Assembly (NCBI GenBank): GCA_049518775.1 | Contig: JBEKRL010000007.1 | Span: forward strand, 1 to 41,317 | From: Bog-877 sp049518775 | GTDB taxonomy: Bacteria > Chloroflexota > Dormibacteria > Aeolococcales > Bog-877 | Direction of reading: 5' to 3' | Length of the DNA stretch: 41,317 nucleotides | Part shown: positions 24,930 to 32,862 of the stretch, piece after piece | Numbering within the stretch: position 1 is the stretch's first letter | How the letters are laid out: each line of letters begins with the position of its first letter | Notes under the pieces: generated by a model | Told to the model about the DNA's origin: nothing | Seen by the model: the letters and a program-made list of their open reading frames with translations, nothing else | Database searches by the model: none | Made by a program: the position numbers and the translations under genes

Positions 24930-25130
24930 ATGCTCGGATCTTGGTACGTACGGCTGCGTGCCCGTCTCGCGGAAGTCATCTCGGCACGCGACCCGGAGGA
25001 AGAGGGCCAGGGGATGGTCGAGTATGCGCTGATCCTGGTGCTGATTGCGATCGTCGTCATCATCATCTTGACTGTGGTGGGCCACAAGGTCAGTACGGTC
25101 TTCTCGAACATCAGCAACGGCCTCAGTTAG
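24930..25130 (+). CDS. flp: Flp/Fap-type prepilin
   Basis: 66-residue type IVb pilin precursor. A charged leader of 26 residues ends in DPEEEG; cleavage by a prepilin peptidase after G26 leaves Gln1 and puts the conserved Glu at +5 and Tyr at +6 (QGMVEYALIL), the Flp signature. A hydrophobic helix follows (about residues 33-50), then a short polar tail. The leader is longer than in many Flp pilins. No prepilin peptidase (TadV/CpaA) gene is in the window. It starts the Tad locus and has its own promoter and downstream hairpin. Confidence 0.93.
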   Translation: MLGSWYVRLRARLAEVISARDPEEEGQGMVEYALILVLIAIVVIIILTVVGHKVSTVFSNISNGLS

Positions 25131-25145
25131 CACGTAGCAGCAGAG

Positions 25146-25171
25146 CGCGCGGCGGGGTCTCCCGCCGCGCG
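25146..25171 (+). terminator. 11-bp GC hairpin after flp
   Basis: CGCGCGGCGGG (25146-25156), loop GTCT, CCCGCCGCGCG (25161-25171); a G-T and an A-T pair extend it to 13 bp. It starts 16 nt after the flp stop and is followed by only two T. It is likely a partial terminator or 3' stabiliser that separates abundant pilin message from the pilus machinery genes. Confidence 0.7.
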
Positions 25172-25230
25172 TTCATCCCATCCACCCAACGGCCACGGGG
25201 CCTGCGGCCATCCTGCGGAGGTTCTCGACG

Positions 25231-26382
25231 GTGACGACCGATTTGAAAGGACGGGTCAATCAGGTCTGGATCGCAATCGGACTGATCCTTGCGATCTGCG
25301 CGTTCGGCGCCATGTACTACTTCACGCGCGCCAACACCTCGACCACCTCCACTGTGCCCAGCAACGGGCAGCTGGTGGTGGTCGCCAGGGTGACCATCCC
25401 GAGGGGAGCTCTGATCACTGCCGGGATGTTGAAGGAGACCCGGATCAAGGGGATTCTTCCTACCGACGCCTTCACCTCTTGCGCGCAGCTGGTCAATGCG
25501 ACCTGCGCCACCGCCGCCGGCGTTTCGACGTCCCAGACGAACACCGTCACCCCGGTCTCCAACTACTACGCGGTGGTCAGCATCCTGCCCAACACCCTGA
25601 TCACCCAGAATCTGGTCTCGCTCAACAAGGCGACCCAGTCACCGACCTTTGGGAACCTTGATCTCCCCGCCGGCGAGGTGGCCGTGGCGATCCCGGTCAG
25701 CTCGGAGGAGTCGGTGGCCGGTTACCTCCAGGCGGGCGACCGCATCGACATCGTCGGTCTGGACAGCAGTGGGAACACGGACTTCACCTATGAGGATCTC
25801 CCGGTCATCAGCGTCGGTGCGCCAGCGTCCGGAAGTTCGAGCTCCTCAGGGAGCGGTCTCATCGTCCTCGAGCTGACCCGGAGCCAGGCGCTCGGTGTCA
25901 CCGAGATGGTCGAGAAGGGTGCCATCTACACCATCGTGCTGCGGTCCAGCGCCGACTACGGGCACGGCTACATCCCGATCAGCTCGACCCCGGCGGACGA
26001 GTACACCCAGGCCTGCGTGCCGGGCACCTCGGTCAATCCGCTCATCGAGGAGGACCTGCAGTCAGCCCAGCAGGCGGTCACTGCGGCCACCACCACCTAC
26101 AACCTGGCCCAGAAGCAGTACAACAAGGACAACAACGCCCTCCAGAGTCTCAGCGGCGGTAGCTCCGCGGTCCAGGAGGCCAAGGCGCAGGTGCTCTCGG
26201 ATTCGTCCACCTTGGCCCAGGATCAGTTCGCTCTGATCGAAGCGCAGAACGAGGTCGCCTCCGACCAGGCGGTCCTCTACTGTGGCTCCACCAACGCCGC
26301 CAGCTCGTCGAGCGCCGCCGGAAACAACCAGGGCAGCGCGCAGATGCTGCAGAGCCTCTTCGGATTCGCCCTCGGCTCGTAA
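25231..26382 (+). CDS. cpaB: Flp pilus assembly protein CpaB/RcpC with C-terminal helical hairpin
   Basis: 383 aa from GTG 25231, with GGAGG at 25217-25221. One N-terminal membrane helix (about 12-30) followed by an exported SAF domain (VVVARVTIPRGALITAGML) and an RcpC-type domain (GEVAVAIPVSSEESVAGYLQAGDRIDIVG split over 149-176). A Ser/Gly linker sits at about 200-209. Residues 271-349 are two Gln/Ala-rich helices around a SLSGGSS turn, bracketed by C262 and C351, followed by a Ser/Asn-rich tail. C84 and C92 form a second close pair in the SAF part. In proteobacteria CpaB works with the outer-membrane secretin; no secretin gene is visible here, so its role in this envelope is open. Confidence 0.88.
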   Translation: MTTDLKGRVNQVWIAIGLILAICAFGAMYYFTRANTSTTSTVPSNGQLVVVARVTIPRGALITAGMLKETRIKGILPTDAFTSCAQLVNATCATAAGVSTSQTNTVTPVSNYYAVVSILPNTLITQNLVSLNKATQSPTFGNLDLPAGEVAVAIPVSSEESVAGYLQAGDRIDIVGLDSSGNTDFTYEDLPVISVGAPASGSSSSSGSGLIVLELTRSQALGVTEMVEKGAIYTIVLRSSADYGHGYIPISSTPADEYTQACVPGTSVNPLIEEDLQSAQQAVTAATTTYNLAQKQYNKDNNALQSLSGGSSAVQEAKAQVLSDSSTLAQDQFALIEAQNEVASDQAVLYCGSTNAASSSSAAGNNQGSAQMLQSLFGFALGS

Positions 26383-26411
26383 GGGACGAGCAGAGCCGGG
26401 CAGACCAGTAG

Positions 26412-27674
26412 GTGGCGGCCAGTACTGTGGCCGATAGGCAGGTGATCCGGGTGGTGGTCGTCGATGACATCGCCAGCACCCGGGAGAACCTCAAGAAACT
26501 GCTCTCCTTCGAGGAGGACATTGAGGTCGTCGGGACCGCCGCGGACGGTCGGTCAGGCATTGACGTGACCCGTCAGCTGTCTCCCCACGTGGTCCTGATG
26601 GACGTGAACATGCCGGGGATGGACGGGATCGCCGCCACCGAGACGCTGGCAGTGGAGGCTCCCAGCTCGCCGGTGGTGATCATGTCCGTCCAGGGCGAGC
26701 GCGACTACCTGCGCCGGGCCATGCAGTCGGGGGCCCGCGAGTTTCTGATCAAGCCCTTCACCGGTGACGAGCTGGTCGCCAGCATCCGTCGGGTCTACGG
26801 GATGGAGGAGAAGAAGGGCGCCTATCTGCACCGGCTCCAGCCCCCCGAAGGGGGGGAGGGTGGCCTGCCCGGCCGGAGCTGCCAGGTCTGCCTGGTGCTG
26901 AGCGGGAAGGGGGGTTGCGGCAAGACCTTCCTGGCGATCAACCTGGCCGCAGCTCTCAAGCTGGAAACCGGCGGGCGGGTCTGTCTAGTCGACCTGGACC
27001 TCCAGTTCGGTGACATCGGGGTGATGCTCAACCTGGACCACGCCAAGACCATCACCGAGCTGGTGGACAGCGAGAGCTCCCTGGACTGGGAGTTCGTGGA
27101 CGACATCCTGGCCGACGGCCCGGAGGGGATCCGGGTGCTGCTCGGCCCCTTCAGCCCGGAGTTCGGGGACCTGGTCCGGGCCGAGCATGTCCGAGCCATC
27201 GTCGACGTTCTGCGACGAGAGTTTGACTATGTCGTGGTGGACAGCGCCAGCCAACTGTCCGAGGCTACTCTCGAAGCAACCGAACTGGCCGACCACGTGA
27301 TCGTCGTCGGCCAGCTCACCATCCCCGCTATCAAGGACACTCGCCTCATGCTCAAGATGCTGGAGTCACTCCGGGTGGACCGCTCGCGGGTCCTGGTGGC
27401 GATCAACGCCCACGACGCCCACGCGGTCTACGATTCGGCCAGCATTGAGCGCAATCTGCGCTTCCCGGTCACGCTCCAGATCCCCTCGGACCCGCGCCTG
27501 GTGGGCGGTTCGATCCACCGCGCCGTGCCCCTGGTGGTCTCGCACCCCGACTCGGAGATCTCCGCGCTCCTCCGCGGTCTGGCTCGCGGCCTGGTCCCAG
27601 CCGGGGCCGGGCTGGCAGAGATCAGGGTCGAGACCAAGGCCGCCGGGTCGCACCGCTTTGGCCTCAGGCGCTAG
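26412..27674 (+). CDS. cpaE: CpaE/TadZ localisation ATPase with intact N-terminal receiver domain
   Basis: 420 aa. GTG 26412 is the longest start; GTG 26427 is also possible and has AGGTGG at a usable distance. Residues 12-130 are a response-regulator receiver: acidic pair D18/D19, phosphoacceptor D64 in VLMDVNMPGMDG, S92, and K114 in FLIKPF, all intact. Residues 158 onward are a MinD/ParA-type ATPase with deviant Walker A KGGCGKT (166-172) and VDLDLQFGDIGVML. TadZ/CpaE proteins place the pilus machine at the cell pole or membrane. Many have a degenerate receiver; here phosphorylation looks chemically possible. It lies between cpaB and cpaF, the normal order. Confidence 0.91.
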   Translation: MAASTVADRQVIRVVVVDDIASTRENLKKLLSFEEDIEVVGTAADGRSGIDVTRQLSPHVVLMDVNMPGMDGIAATETLAVEAPSSPVVIMSVQGERDYLRRAMQSGAREFLIKPFTGDELVASIRRVYGMEEKKGAYLHRLQPPEGGEGGLPGRSCQVCLVLSGKGGCGKTFLAINLAAALKLETGGRVCLVDLDLQFGDIGVMLNLDHAKTITELVDSESSLDWEFVDDILADGPEGIRVLLGPFSPEFGDLVRAEHVRAIVDVLRREFDYVVVDSASQLSEATLEATELADHVIVVGQLTIPAIKDTRLMLKMLESLRVDRSRVLVAINAHDAHAVYDSASIERNLRFPVTLQIPSDPRLVGGSIHRAVPLVVSHPDSEISALLRGLARGLVPAGAGLAEIRVETKAAGSHRFGLRR

Positions 27675-27699
27675 GCGCAGGCCGGGAGAGAGCTGAGAG

Positions 27700-29283
27700 A
27701 TGTCACTGCTGGAGCGGGTCCGGACCAAGGGCGACTCCGAGCCGGACCGCGAGTCCGGGAGCCCGGCGCTGGTCGACGACAAGCACAAGGCCCAGCCCGC
27801 GGGACCGCCGACCTCGGCGGCCGCCCCGCCCGCCGCGGCCCCGGCGGCCCCGACCCGGCTCGCGGCCGCCCTGGCCGCGGCCCACGCGGCCGAGCAGCCG
27901 GCGGTGTTGCCGGCGAAGCCGCCCGGGTGGCGGGAGCGAGCCGAGCGGCCCCGGGAGCCCCAGGTCGCCGGCCTTGAGCTGAGGGTGTGGCACCACCCGC
28001 AGTACGCGGCCATCAAGGGCGAGGTCACCCAGGCGCTGCTGCAGGAGTACTCCGACGTCGGCCAGGCCCCCAGGGAGCGCCTGGTGGTCCGGATTGGCGA
28101 GCTCTGCAGCGTGGTCCTGGAGGCGCTCGGCATCTCGATCACCCGCAGCGACCGGCAGCGGCTGGTGGAGCAGCTGATCAGCGACGTCCTCGGACTCGGT
28201 CCCCTGGAGATGATGCTCAAGGACCCCGAGATCAGCGAGATCATGATCAACGGGCCAGACGACGTCTATGTCGAGCGGCTGGGGCGGGTCTACCGCTACC
28301 CGGCCAAGTTCGACTCCGACGGCCACCTGATGCAGATCATCGACCGCATCGTCAGCTCGATCGGACGCCGGGTCGACGAGAGTTCGCCCATGGTCGACGC
28401 GCGGCTAAAGGACGGCTCCCGGGTCAACGTGATCATTCCGCCGCTCTCGCTGCACGGCCCGGTGGTGACCATCCGGCGCTTCTCCAAGGATCCCTACACC
28501 ATCGAGGACCTGATCGGCTTCGGTACCCTCACCGCGGACATGGCCACCTTCCTGCGGGCCTGTGTCCGGGCCCGGCGCAACATCCTGATCTCCGGTGGAA
28601 CCGGGTCGGGGAAGACCACGACCCTCAACGTGCTCTCGGGCTGGATCCCCAACGACGAGCGGATCATCACCATCGAGGACGCCGCCGAGCTGCAGCTCCG
28701 CCAGGAGCACGTGGTGACCCTGGAGTCGCGGCCCTCCAACATCGAGGGCCGGGGTCGGGTGACCATCCGCGACCTGGTCCTCAACAGCCTGCGGATGCGG
28801 CCCGACCGGATCGTGGTGGGTGAGGTGAGAGGTGGCGAGGCCCTGGACATGCTCCAGGCGATGAACACCGGCCATGACGGCTCGCTCACCACCGTCCACG
28901 CCAACAGCCCCGCCGACTCCCTCGCCCGGCTGGAGACGCAGGTGCTGATGGCCGGGGTGGAGCTGCCCTCCCGGGCGATCCGGGAGCAGATTGGTTCGGC
29001 CATCAACCTGGTGGTTCAGCAGGCCCGCCTCCGCGACGGGACTCGCCGGATCGTGGCCATCAGTGAGGTCCAGGGCTTCGATGGTGAGAAGGTGCAGCTG
29101 GCCGACATCTTCCAGTTCATCCAGCGGGGGGTGGATGATGAGGGTAAGGTGATCGGAGACTTCCAGCCCTGCCAGGCGCCCAAGTGTCTCGAGGATCTCG
29201 CCATCGCCGGCGAGAAGATTGACCGGTCCATGTTCGCTCCCAGTCCCAAGAGCAAGGCTTCAGCAGGGGAGACCGCTGCATGA
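27700..29283 (+). CDS. cpaF: Tad secretion ATPase CpaF/TadA (first copy)
   Basis: Hexameric secretion ATPase powering Flp pilus assembly. 527 aa. The first 90 residues are an Ala/Pro-rich linker (TSAAAPPAAAPAAPTRLAAA), which is low complexity. Then the N-terminal domain (VTQALLQEYSDV), LISDVLGLGPLEMML with ISEIMINGPDDVYVE, Walker A GGTGSGKT (299-306), the Asp box TIEDAAELQL, RMRPDRIVVGEVRGGEALD as Walker B region, and the His box TTVHANSP. The stop overlaps tadB (ATGA at 29280), so ATPase and platform protein are coupled. Confidence 0.96.
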   Translation: MSLLERVRTKGDSEPDRESGSPALVDDKHKAQPAGPPTSAAAPPAAAPAAPTRLAAALAAAHAAEQPAVLPAKPPGWRERAERPREPQVAGLELRVWHHPQYAAIKGEVTQALLQEYSDVGQAPRERLVVRIGELCSVVLEALGISITRSDRQRLVEQLISDVLGLGPLEMMLKDPEISEIMINGPDDVYVERLGRVYRYPAKFDSDGHLMQIIDRIVSSIGRRVDESSPMVDARLKDGSRVNVIIPPLSLHGPVVTIRRFSKDPYTIEDLIGFGTLTADMATFLRACVRARRNILISGGTGSGKTTTLNVLSGWIPNDERIITIEDAAELQLRQEHVVTLESRPSNIEGRGRVTIRDLVLNSLRMRPDRIVVGEVRGGEALDMLQAMNTGHDGSLTTVHANSPADSLARLETQVLMAGVELPSRAIREQIGSAINLVVQQARLRDGTRRIVAISEVQGFDGEKVQLADIFQFIQRGVDDEGKVIGDFQPCQAPKCLEDLAIAGEKIDRSMFAPSPKSKASAGETAA

Positions 29284-30311
29284 ACGTGTTAGGGATGGTC
29301 CTGGACGGGGTTGGCGCCCTGGCCCTGGGGGCCACGGTGGCATATGCCCTGTCGGTGTTGGCCCGGCGCCGCCAGGGCGGTGCGCTCGACGAGCGGGTGC
29401 GGCGGTTCGCGGAGGCCGGCGTGGGGCTCCCCATCTCGCTGCCCGACGAGGAGGGCGCCGAGGAGGAATCCGGTGGCGGTCCCCTGGAGGGGCTCCGGAG
29501 GCTACTCCTGCGGCTGCGGCGCGAGACTGAGCCCGGCGCGCCCGGGGCTGCTGGTCAGCGGCCCCGGACGGCGCGGGTCGCCGAGGCCCTGGCCCGAGCG
29601 GACGTCAAGCTCCGGCCCCTGGAGTGGTACCTGATCCGGGGCGGCACGGTGCTGGTGCTGGCGCTGCTAGCGCTGGCCATCTACCGCAACGTGATCTTTG
29701 TCGTCATCCTGGCCGTCGTCGGCGGCTTCATCCCGCCGCTCACGCTGCGCTTCCGGGAGCGGCGGCGGCTGCGCCGCTTCAACAACCAGCTGGGCGACAC
29801 CCTGATCCTGCTGAGCAACGCACTCAAGGCCGGATACAGCTTCCCCCAGGCGATGGCCAGCATCGCCCGGTCCGCCGACGCACCCATATCGGAGGAGTTC
29901 GCCAGGGCCAGCCGGGAGATCCAGCTGGGGATCACCACCGACGAGTCGCTCGCCCACATGGTGACCCGGATCCGGTCCGACGACCTCGACCTGGTGGTGA
30001 CCGCGGTCCAGATCCAGCGGGTGGTCGGCGGCAACCTCGCCGAGATCCTCGACAACATCGCCTTCACCATTCGAGAGCGGATCAGGATCAAGGGCGAGAT
30101 CCGGACCCTGACCGCCCAGGCGCGCATGTCCGGCTACATCATCACCGCGCTGCCGATCGGACTGGCCTTGATCTTGGAGGCGGTCAATCCCACCTACATC
30201 CGGCCGCTGCTCTCCTTCGCCGGGCCCGGGCCCTACATCCTGGGCGCCTGCGTGCTCTCGGTCGCCTTCGCCTTCTACGTGATGCAGCGCATCGCCAACA
30301 TCGAGGTCTGA
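29280..30311 (+). CDS. tadB: Tad pilus inner-membrane platform protein TadB
   Basis: 343 aa, type II secretion F-domain protein. One helix at the N-terminus, a charged linker, two helices (IRGGTVLVLALLALAIYRNV and the following one), then a cytosolic helical T2SSF domain (NNQLGDTLILLSNALKAGYS, VTAVQIQRVVGGNLAEIL) and two C-terminal helices. It forms the rotating platform engaged by the CpaF hexamer. It is followed after 3 nt by tadC. Confidence 0.93.
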   Translation: MNVLGMVLDGVGALALGATVAYALSVLARRRQGGALDERVRRFAEAGVGLPISLPDEEGAEEESGGGPLEGLRRLLLRLRRETEPGAPGAAGQRPRTARVAEALARADVKLRPLEWYLIRGGTVLVLALLALAIYRNVIFVVILAVVGGFIPPLTLRFRERRRLRRFNNQLGDTLILLSNALKAGYSFPQAMASIARSADAPISEEFARASREIQLGITTDESLAHMVTRIRSDDLDLVVTAVQIQRVVGGNLAEILDNIAFTIRERIRIKGEIRTLTAQARMSGYIITALPIGLALILEAVNPTYIRPLLSFAGPGPYILGACVLSVAFAFYVMQRIANIEV

Positions 30312-30314
30312 CGG

Positions 30315-31232
30315 ATGTCCTACCAAGCCCTGAGCGTCAGCCTTGTCCTCGCGGTGGGCGTCTTCCTCATCGTCGCCGGCCTGGTCCGGCGCCAGCCCCA
30401 GGTCGACCTGCTGGATGCCCGGCTGGCCGCCTACGAGGAGCAGGCGGCACCCCGCACGCTGGAAGAGATCGAGATGAGTCAGCCGTTCGTCGACCGGTTC
30501 GTGCGCCCCTTCTTCGACCGGATCGGCCGTCGAATGACCATCCTGCAGCCCCGCGACCGGGCCCAGAAACTCCAGGCCCTCATCGACCTGGCCGGGCGCC
30601 CGCTGGGGATGAACGCGGGCAGCTTCGTGGCCCTGCAGCTGGTGCTGGCGGTGGTGGTGGCGCTGCTGGGGGTGGGGCTGACGCTGGCGCTGGCGCTGCC
30701 CTGGCCGCTGGGGCTGGTCTTCGGAGGGGTGTTCGGCTTCATCGCGCCCCAGTACCAGCTGAAGCGGATCGTCAGCGCTCGCCAGAAGGAGATCACCCTG
30801 GCCCTGCCCAACGCCCTCGACCTGCTCTGCATCAGCGTCGAGGCTGGGCTCGGATTCGACGCCGCCCTGGCCCGGGTGGTGGAGAAGTTCGACAATGCCC
30901 TCTCCCGGGAGTTCGCCTTCGTCCTCAACGAGATCCGCCTGGGCCGGCCTCGCCATGAGGCCCTGGAGGACCTCGGCAAGCGCTCCGGGGTCCCGGAGCT
31001 GAACTCCTTCATCCAGGCCCTGGTCCAGTCCGACCAGCTCGGAGTGGGGATCGCCAGGGTGCTCCGGATCCAGTCCGACGAGATGCGACGCCGGCGTCGC
31101 CAGCGGGCTGAGGCCAAGGCCCAGCAGGCCAGCCTGAAGATGCTCTTCCCGATGGTGGGCTGCATCTTCCCGGTGCTTTTCGTGATCCTGCTCGGCCCGG
31201 CCGCCATCCACCTGCTCTTCCATGTCGGCTAG
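30315..31232 (+). CDS. tadC: Tad pilus inner-membrane platform protein TadC
   Basis: 305 aa, second T2SSF protein. The N-terminal helix (SLVLAVGVFLIVAGLV), a cytosolic stretch, two central helices (ALQLVLAVVVALLGVGLTLA and GLVFGGVFGFIAPQY), the T2SSF core ALPNALDLLCISVEAGLGFD with FIQALVQSDQLGVGIARVL, and a final helix MLFPMVGCIFPVLFVILLGP. TadB and TadC usually act as a pair. The DUF192 gene starts inside its last codons. Confidence 0.93.
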   Translation: MSYQALSVSLVLAVGVFLIVAGLVRRQPQVDLLDARLAAYEEQAAPRTLEEIEMSQPFVDRFVRPFFDRIGRRMTILQPRDRAQKLQALIDLAGRPLGMNAGSFVALQLVLAVVVALLGVGLTLALALPWPLGLVFGGVFGFIAPQYQLKRIVSARQKEITLALPNALDLLCISVEAGLGFDAALARVVEKFDNALSREFAFVLNEIRLGRPRHEALEDLGKRSGVPELNSFIQALVQSDQLGVGIARVLRIQSDEMRRRRRQRAEAKAQQASLKMLFPMVGCIFPVLFVILLGPAAIHLLFHVG

Positions 31233-31665
31233 CCCCCGGTCGGTGGCGGTCAGGAGCGAGTCCGGTTCCCTGGTGGCCGGCAATGTGACCGTGGCCGACG
31301 GCTTCGGGACCCGGTTGATCGGTCTGATGGGGCGCACCCGGCTGGACCCCGACGAGGGCCTCTGGCTGCTCCCCTGCAATGGTGTCCACATGTTCTTCAT
31401 GCGGACCCCTCTGGACATCGCCTACCTGGACCGGCAGCACCGGGTTGTCCTGTGCGTTCCCGAGATGCGGGAATGGCGGGTCAAGCTGCTCCCGGTCCGG
31501 CGCGCCCACAGCGCCCTGGAGCTGGCCCCCGGCACCCTTCGCCGGCATGGGGTCAGCGAGGGCGATCAGCTCAGCATCGGGACGGAGCCGGCGGTTCCGG
31601 TGGCGTCCCAGCCCCCTGCCGCCGACGCCCGGCCGGCCGCACTCAGCCTCAGTCCCAGGGAGTAG
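31222..31665 (+). CDS. DUF192 family protein in Tad operon
   Basis: 147 aa. The core has RLIGLMGRTRLDPDEGLWLLP, then MFFMRTPLDIAYLDRQHRVV (the DUF192 FxMRxTxIPLDIxFID-like block), and ends SALELAPGTLRRHGVSEGDQL. After residue 120 it is a low-complexity Pro/Ala tail. No signal peptide is apparent from ATG 31222, which overlaps tadC by 11 nt; GTG 31243 is another start. The family has no agreed biochemical role. Its position within the pilus operon suggests a structural or assembly role, but that is inference. Confidence 0.85.
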   Translation: MSASPRSVAVRSESGSLVAGNVTVADGFGTRLIGLMGRTRLDPDEGLWLLPCNGVHMFFMRTPLDIAYLDRQHRVVLCVPEMREWRVKLLPVRRAHSALELAPGTLRRHGVSEGDQLSIGTEPAVPVASQPPAADARPAALSLSPRE

Positions 31666-31668
31666 TCA

Positions 31669-32862
31669 ATGAGTCCCGTCGTCAGTGAAGAGGAACGGCT
31701 GCAAGACATGGAGGGCTATCTCCAGGCTCTGGGTCCGCTGCGGGTCCTGGTCGAGGACGACAGCCTCACCGAGATCATGGTGGTGGGCCCGGATATGGTC
31801 TACGTCGAGGCCCAGGGCAGGATCGTGCTCACCGACGTGCGCTTCCGTGACACTGAGGACCTGCTCCGGGTGATCGACCTGATCGTGGCCGCCGTGGGCC
31901 GCCGGGTCGACGTCCGCCAGCCTCTCTGCGACGCCCGCCTCCTGGACGGCTCCCGGGTCAACGCGGTGGTGCCTCCGGTGGCCATCGACGGTCCCATGCT
32001 CACCATCCGGAAGTTCGCCAAGGAGCGGCTCCGGATCACCGACCTGATCCACTTCGGGACCATCACCGAGGCCGCCGCCTCCTTCCTCCAGGCCTGCGTC
32101 CTGGCCCGGGCCAACATGCTCATCTCCGGTCCCACCGGGGCCGGGAAGACCACCCTGCTCAACATCTGCTCCGGCTTCATCCCGGCCGACGAGCGGATCG
32201 TGACCATTGAGGACGCCGCCGAGCTCCAGATGCACCAGGAACACGTCTGCCGGCTGGAGGCGCGGCCGGCCGACATCCGGGGGGAGGGCCGGATCAACAT
32301 CCGCGACCTGGTGATCAACGCCCTGCGCATGCGGCCCGACCGGATCGTGGTCGGTGAGGTCAGAGGCGGCGAGGCTCTGGACATGCTCCAGGCCATGAAC
32401 ACCGGCCACGACGGCTCCATGACCACCATCCACGCCAACAGCACCCGGGACAGCCTGGCCCGTCTCGAGACCCAGGTGCTGATGGCCGGGCTGGACCTGC
32501 CCGTGAAGGCGATCCGTCAGCAGGTGGCCAGCGCCGTCGACATGATCATCCAGCTGAGCCGCCTTCGCGACGGCAGCCGCCGGATCACCGCCATCAGCGA
32601 GGTGGTGGGGATGGAGGGCGAGACCATCACCATGCAGGACATTTTCCTCATGAAGGCGGAGGGGACCGACAAGCAGGGCAACCTCAAGAACGAGCTGGCG
32701 CTGACCGGGGTGCGCCCCCAGATCCTCGACCGGCTCTTCGACATGGGCCTGACGGTGCCGCCCGAGATCGCCCGGCTCTTCCCCGACCGCCGGGACGACC
32801 AGGTGGCTTCGGTGCGCCTTCCCAGCCCGCCTCCGGCAACTCCGCAGCGGCGCCTTGGCTGA
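31669..32862 (+). CDS. Tad secretion ATPase CpaF/TadA (second copy)
   Basis: 397 aa paralog of the protein at 27700-29283, lacking its Ala/Pro linker and N-terminal domain. Walker A is GPTGAGKT (154-161); TIEDAAELQMHQEHVCRLEARP, the Walker B region MRPDRIVVGEVRGGEALDML and TTIHANST are intact, so it should hydrolyse ATP. A C-terminal extension of about 50 residues (VRPQILDRLFDMGLTVPPEI) is absent from the first copy and resembles the end of CpaF in actinobacterial tad/TadA genes. The two could alternate on one TadBC platform or form mixed assemblies. Confidence 0.92.
   Translation: MSPVVSEEERLQDMEGYLQALGPLRVLVEDDSLTEIMVVGPDMVYVEAQGRIVLTDVRFRDTEDLLRVIDLIVAAVGRRVDVRQPLCDARLLDGSRVNAVVPPVAIDGPMLTIRKFAKERLRITDLIHFGTITEAAASFLQACVLARANMLISGPTGAGKTTLLNICSGFIPADERIVTIEDAAELQMHQEHVCRLEARPADIRGEGRINIRDLVINALRMRPDRIVVGEVRGGEALDMLQAMNTGHDGSMTTIHANSTRDSLARLETQVLMAGLDLPVKAIRQQVASAVDMIIQLSRLRDGSRRITAISEVVGMEGETITMQDIFLMKAEGTDKQGNLKNELALTGVRPQILDRLFDMGLTVPPEIARLFPDRRDDQVASVRLPSPPPATPQRRLG

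Noticed and set aside
29667..31418. 583-codon minus-strand open frame opposite tadB and tadC
   Set aside because: Same shadow effect; low-complexity translation and no ribosome site or promoter.
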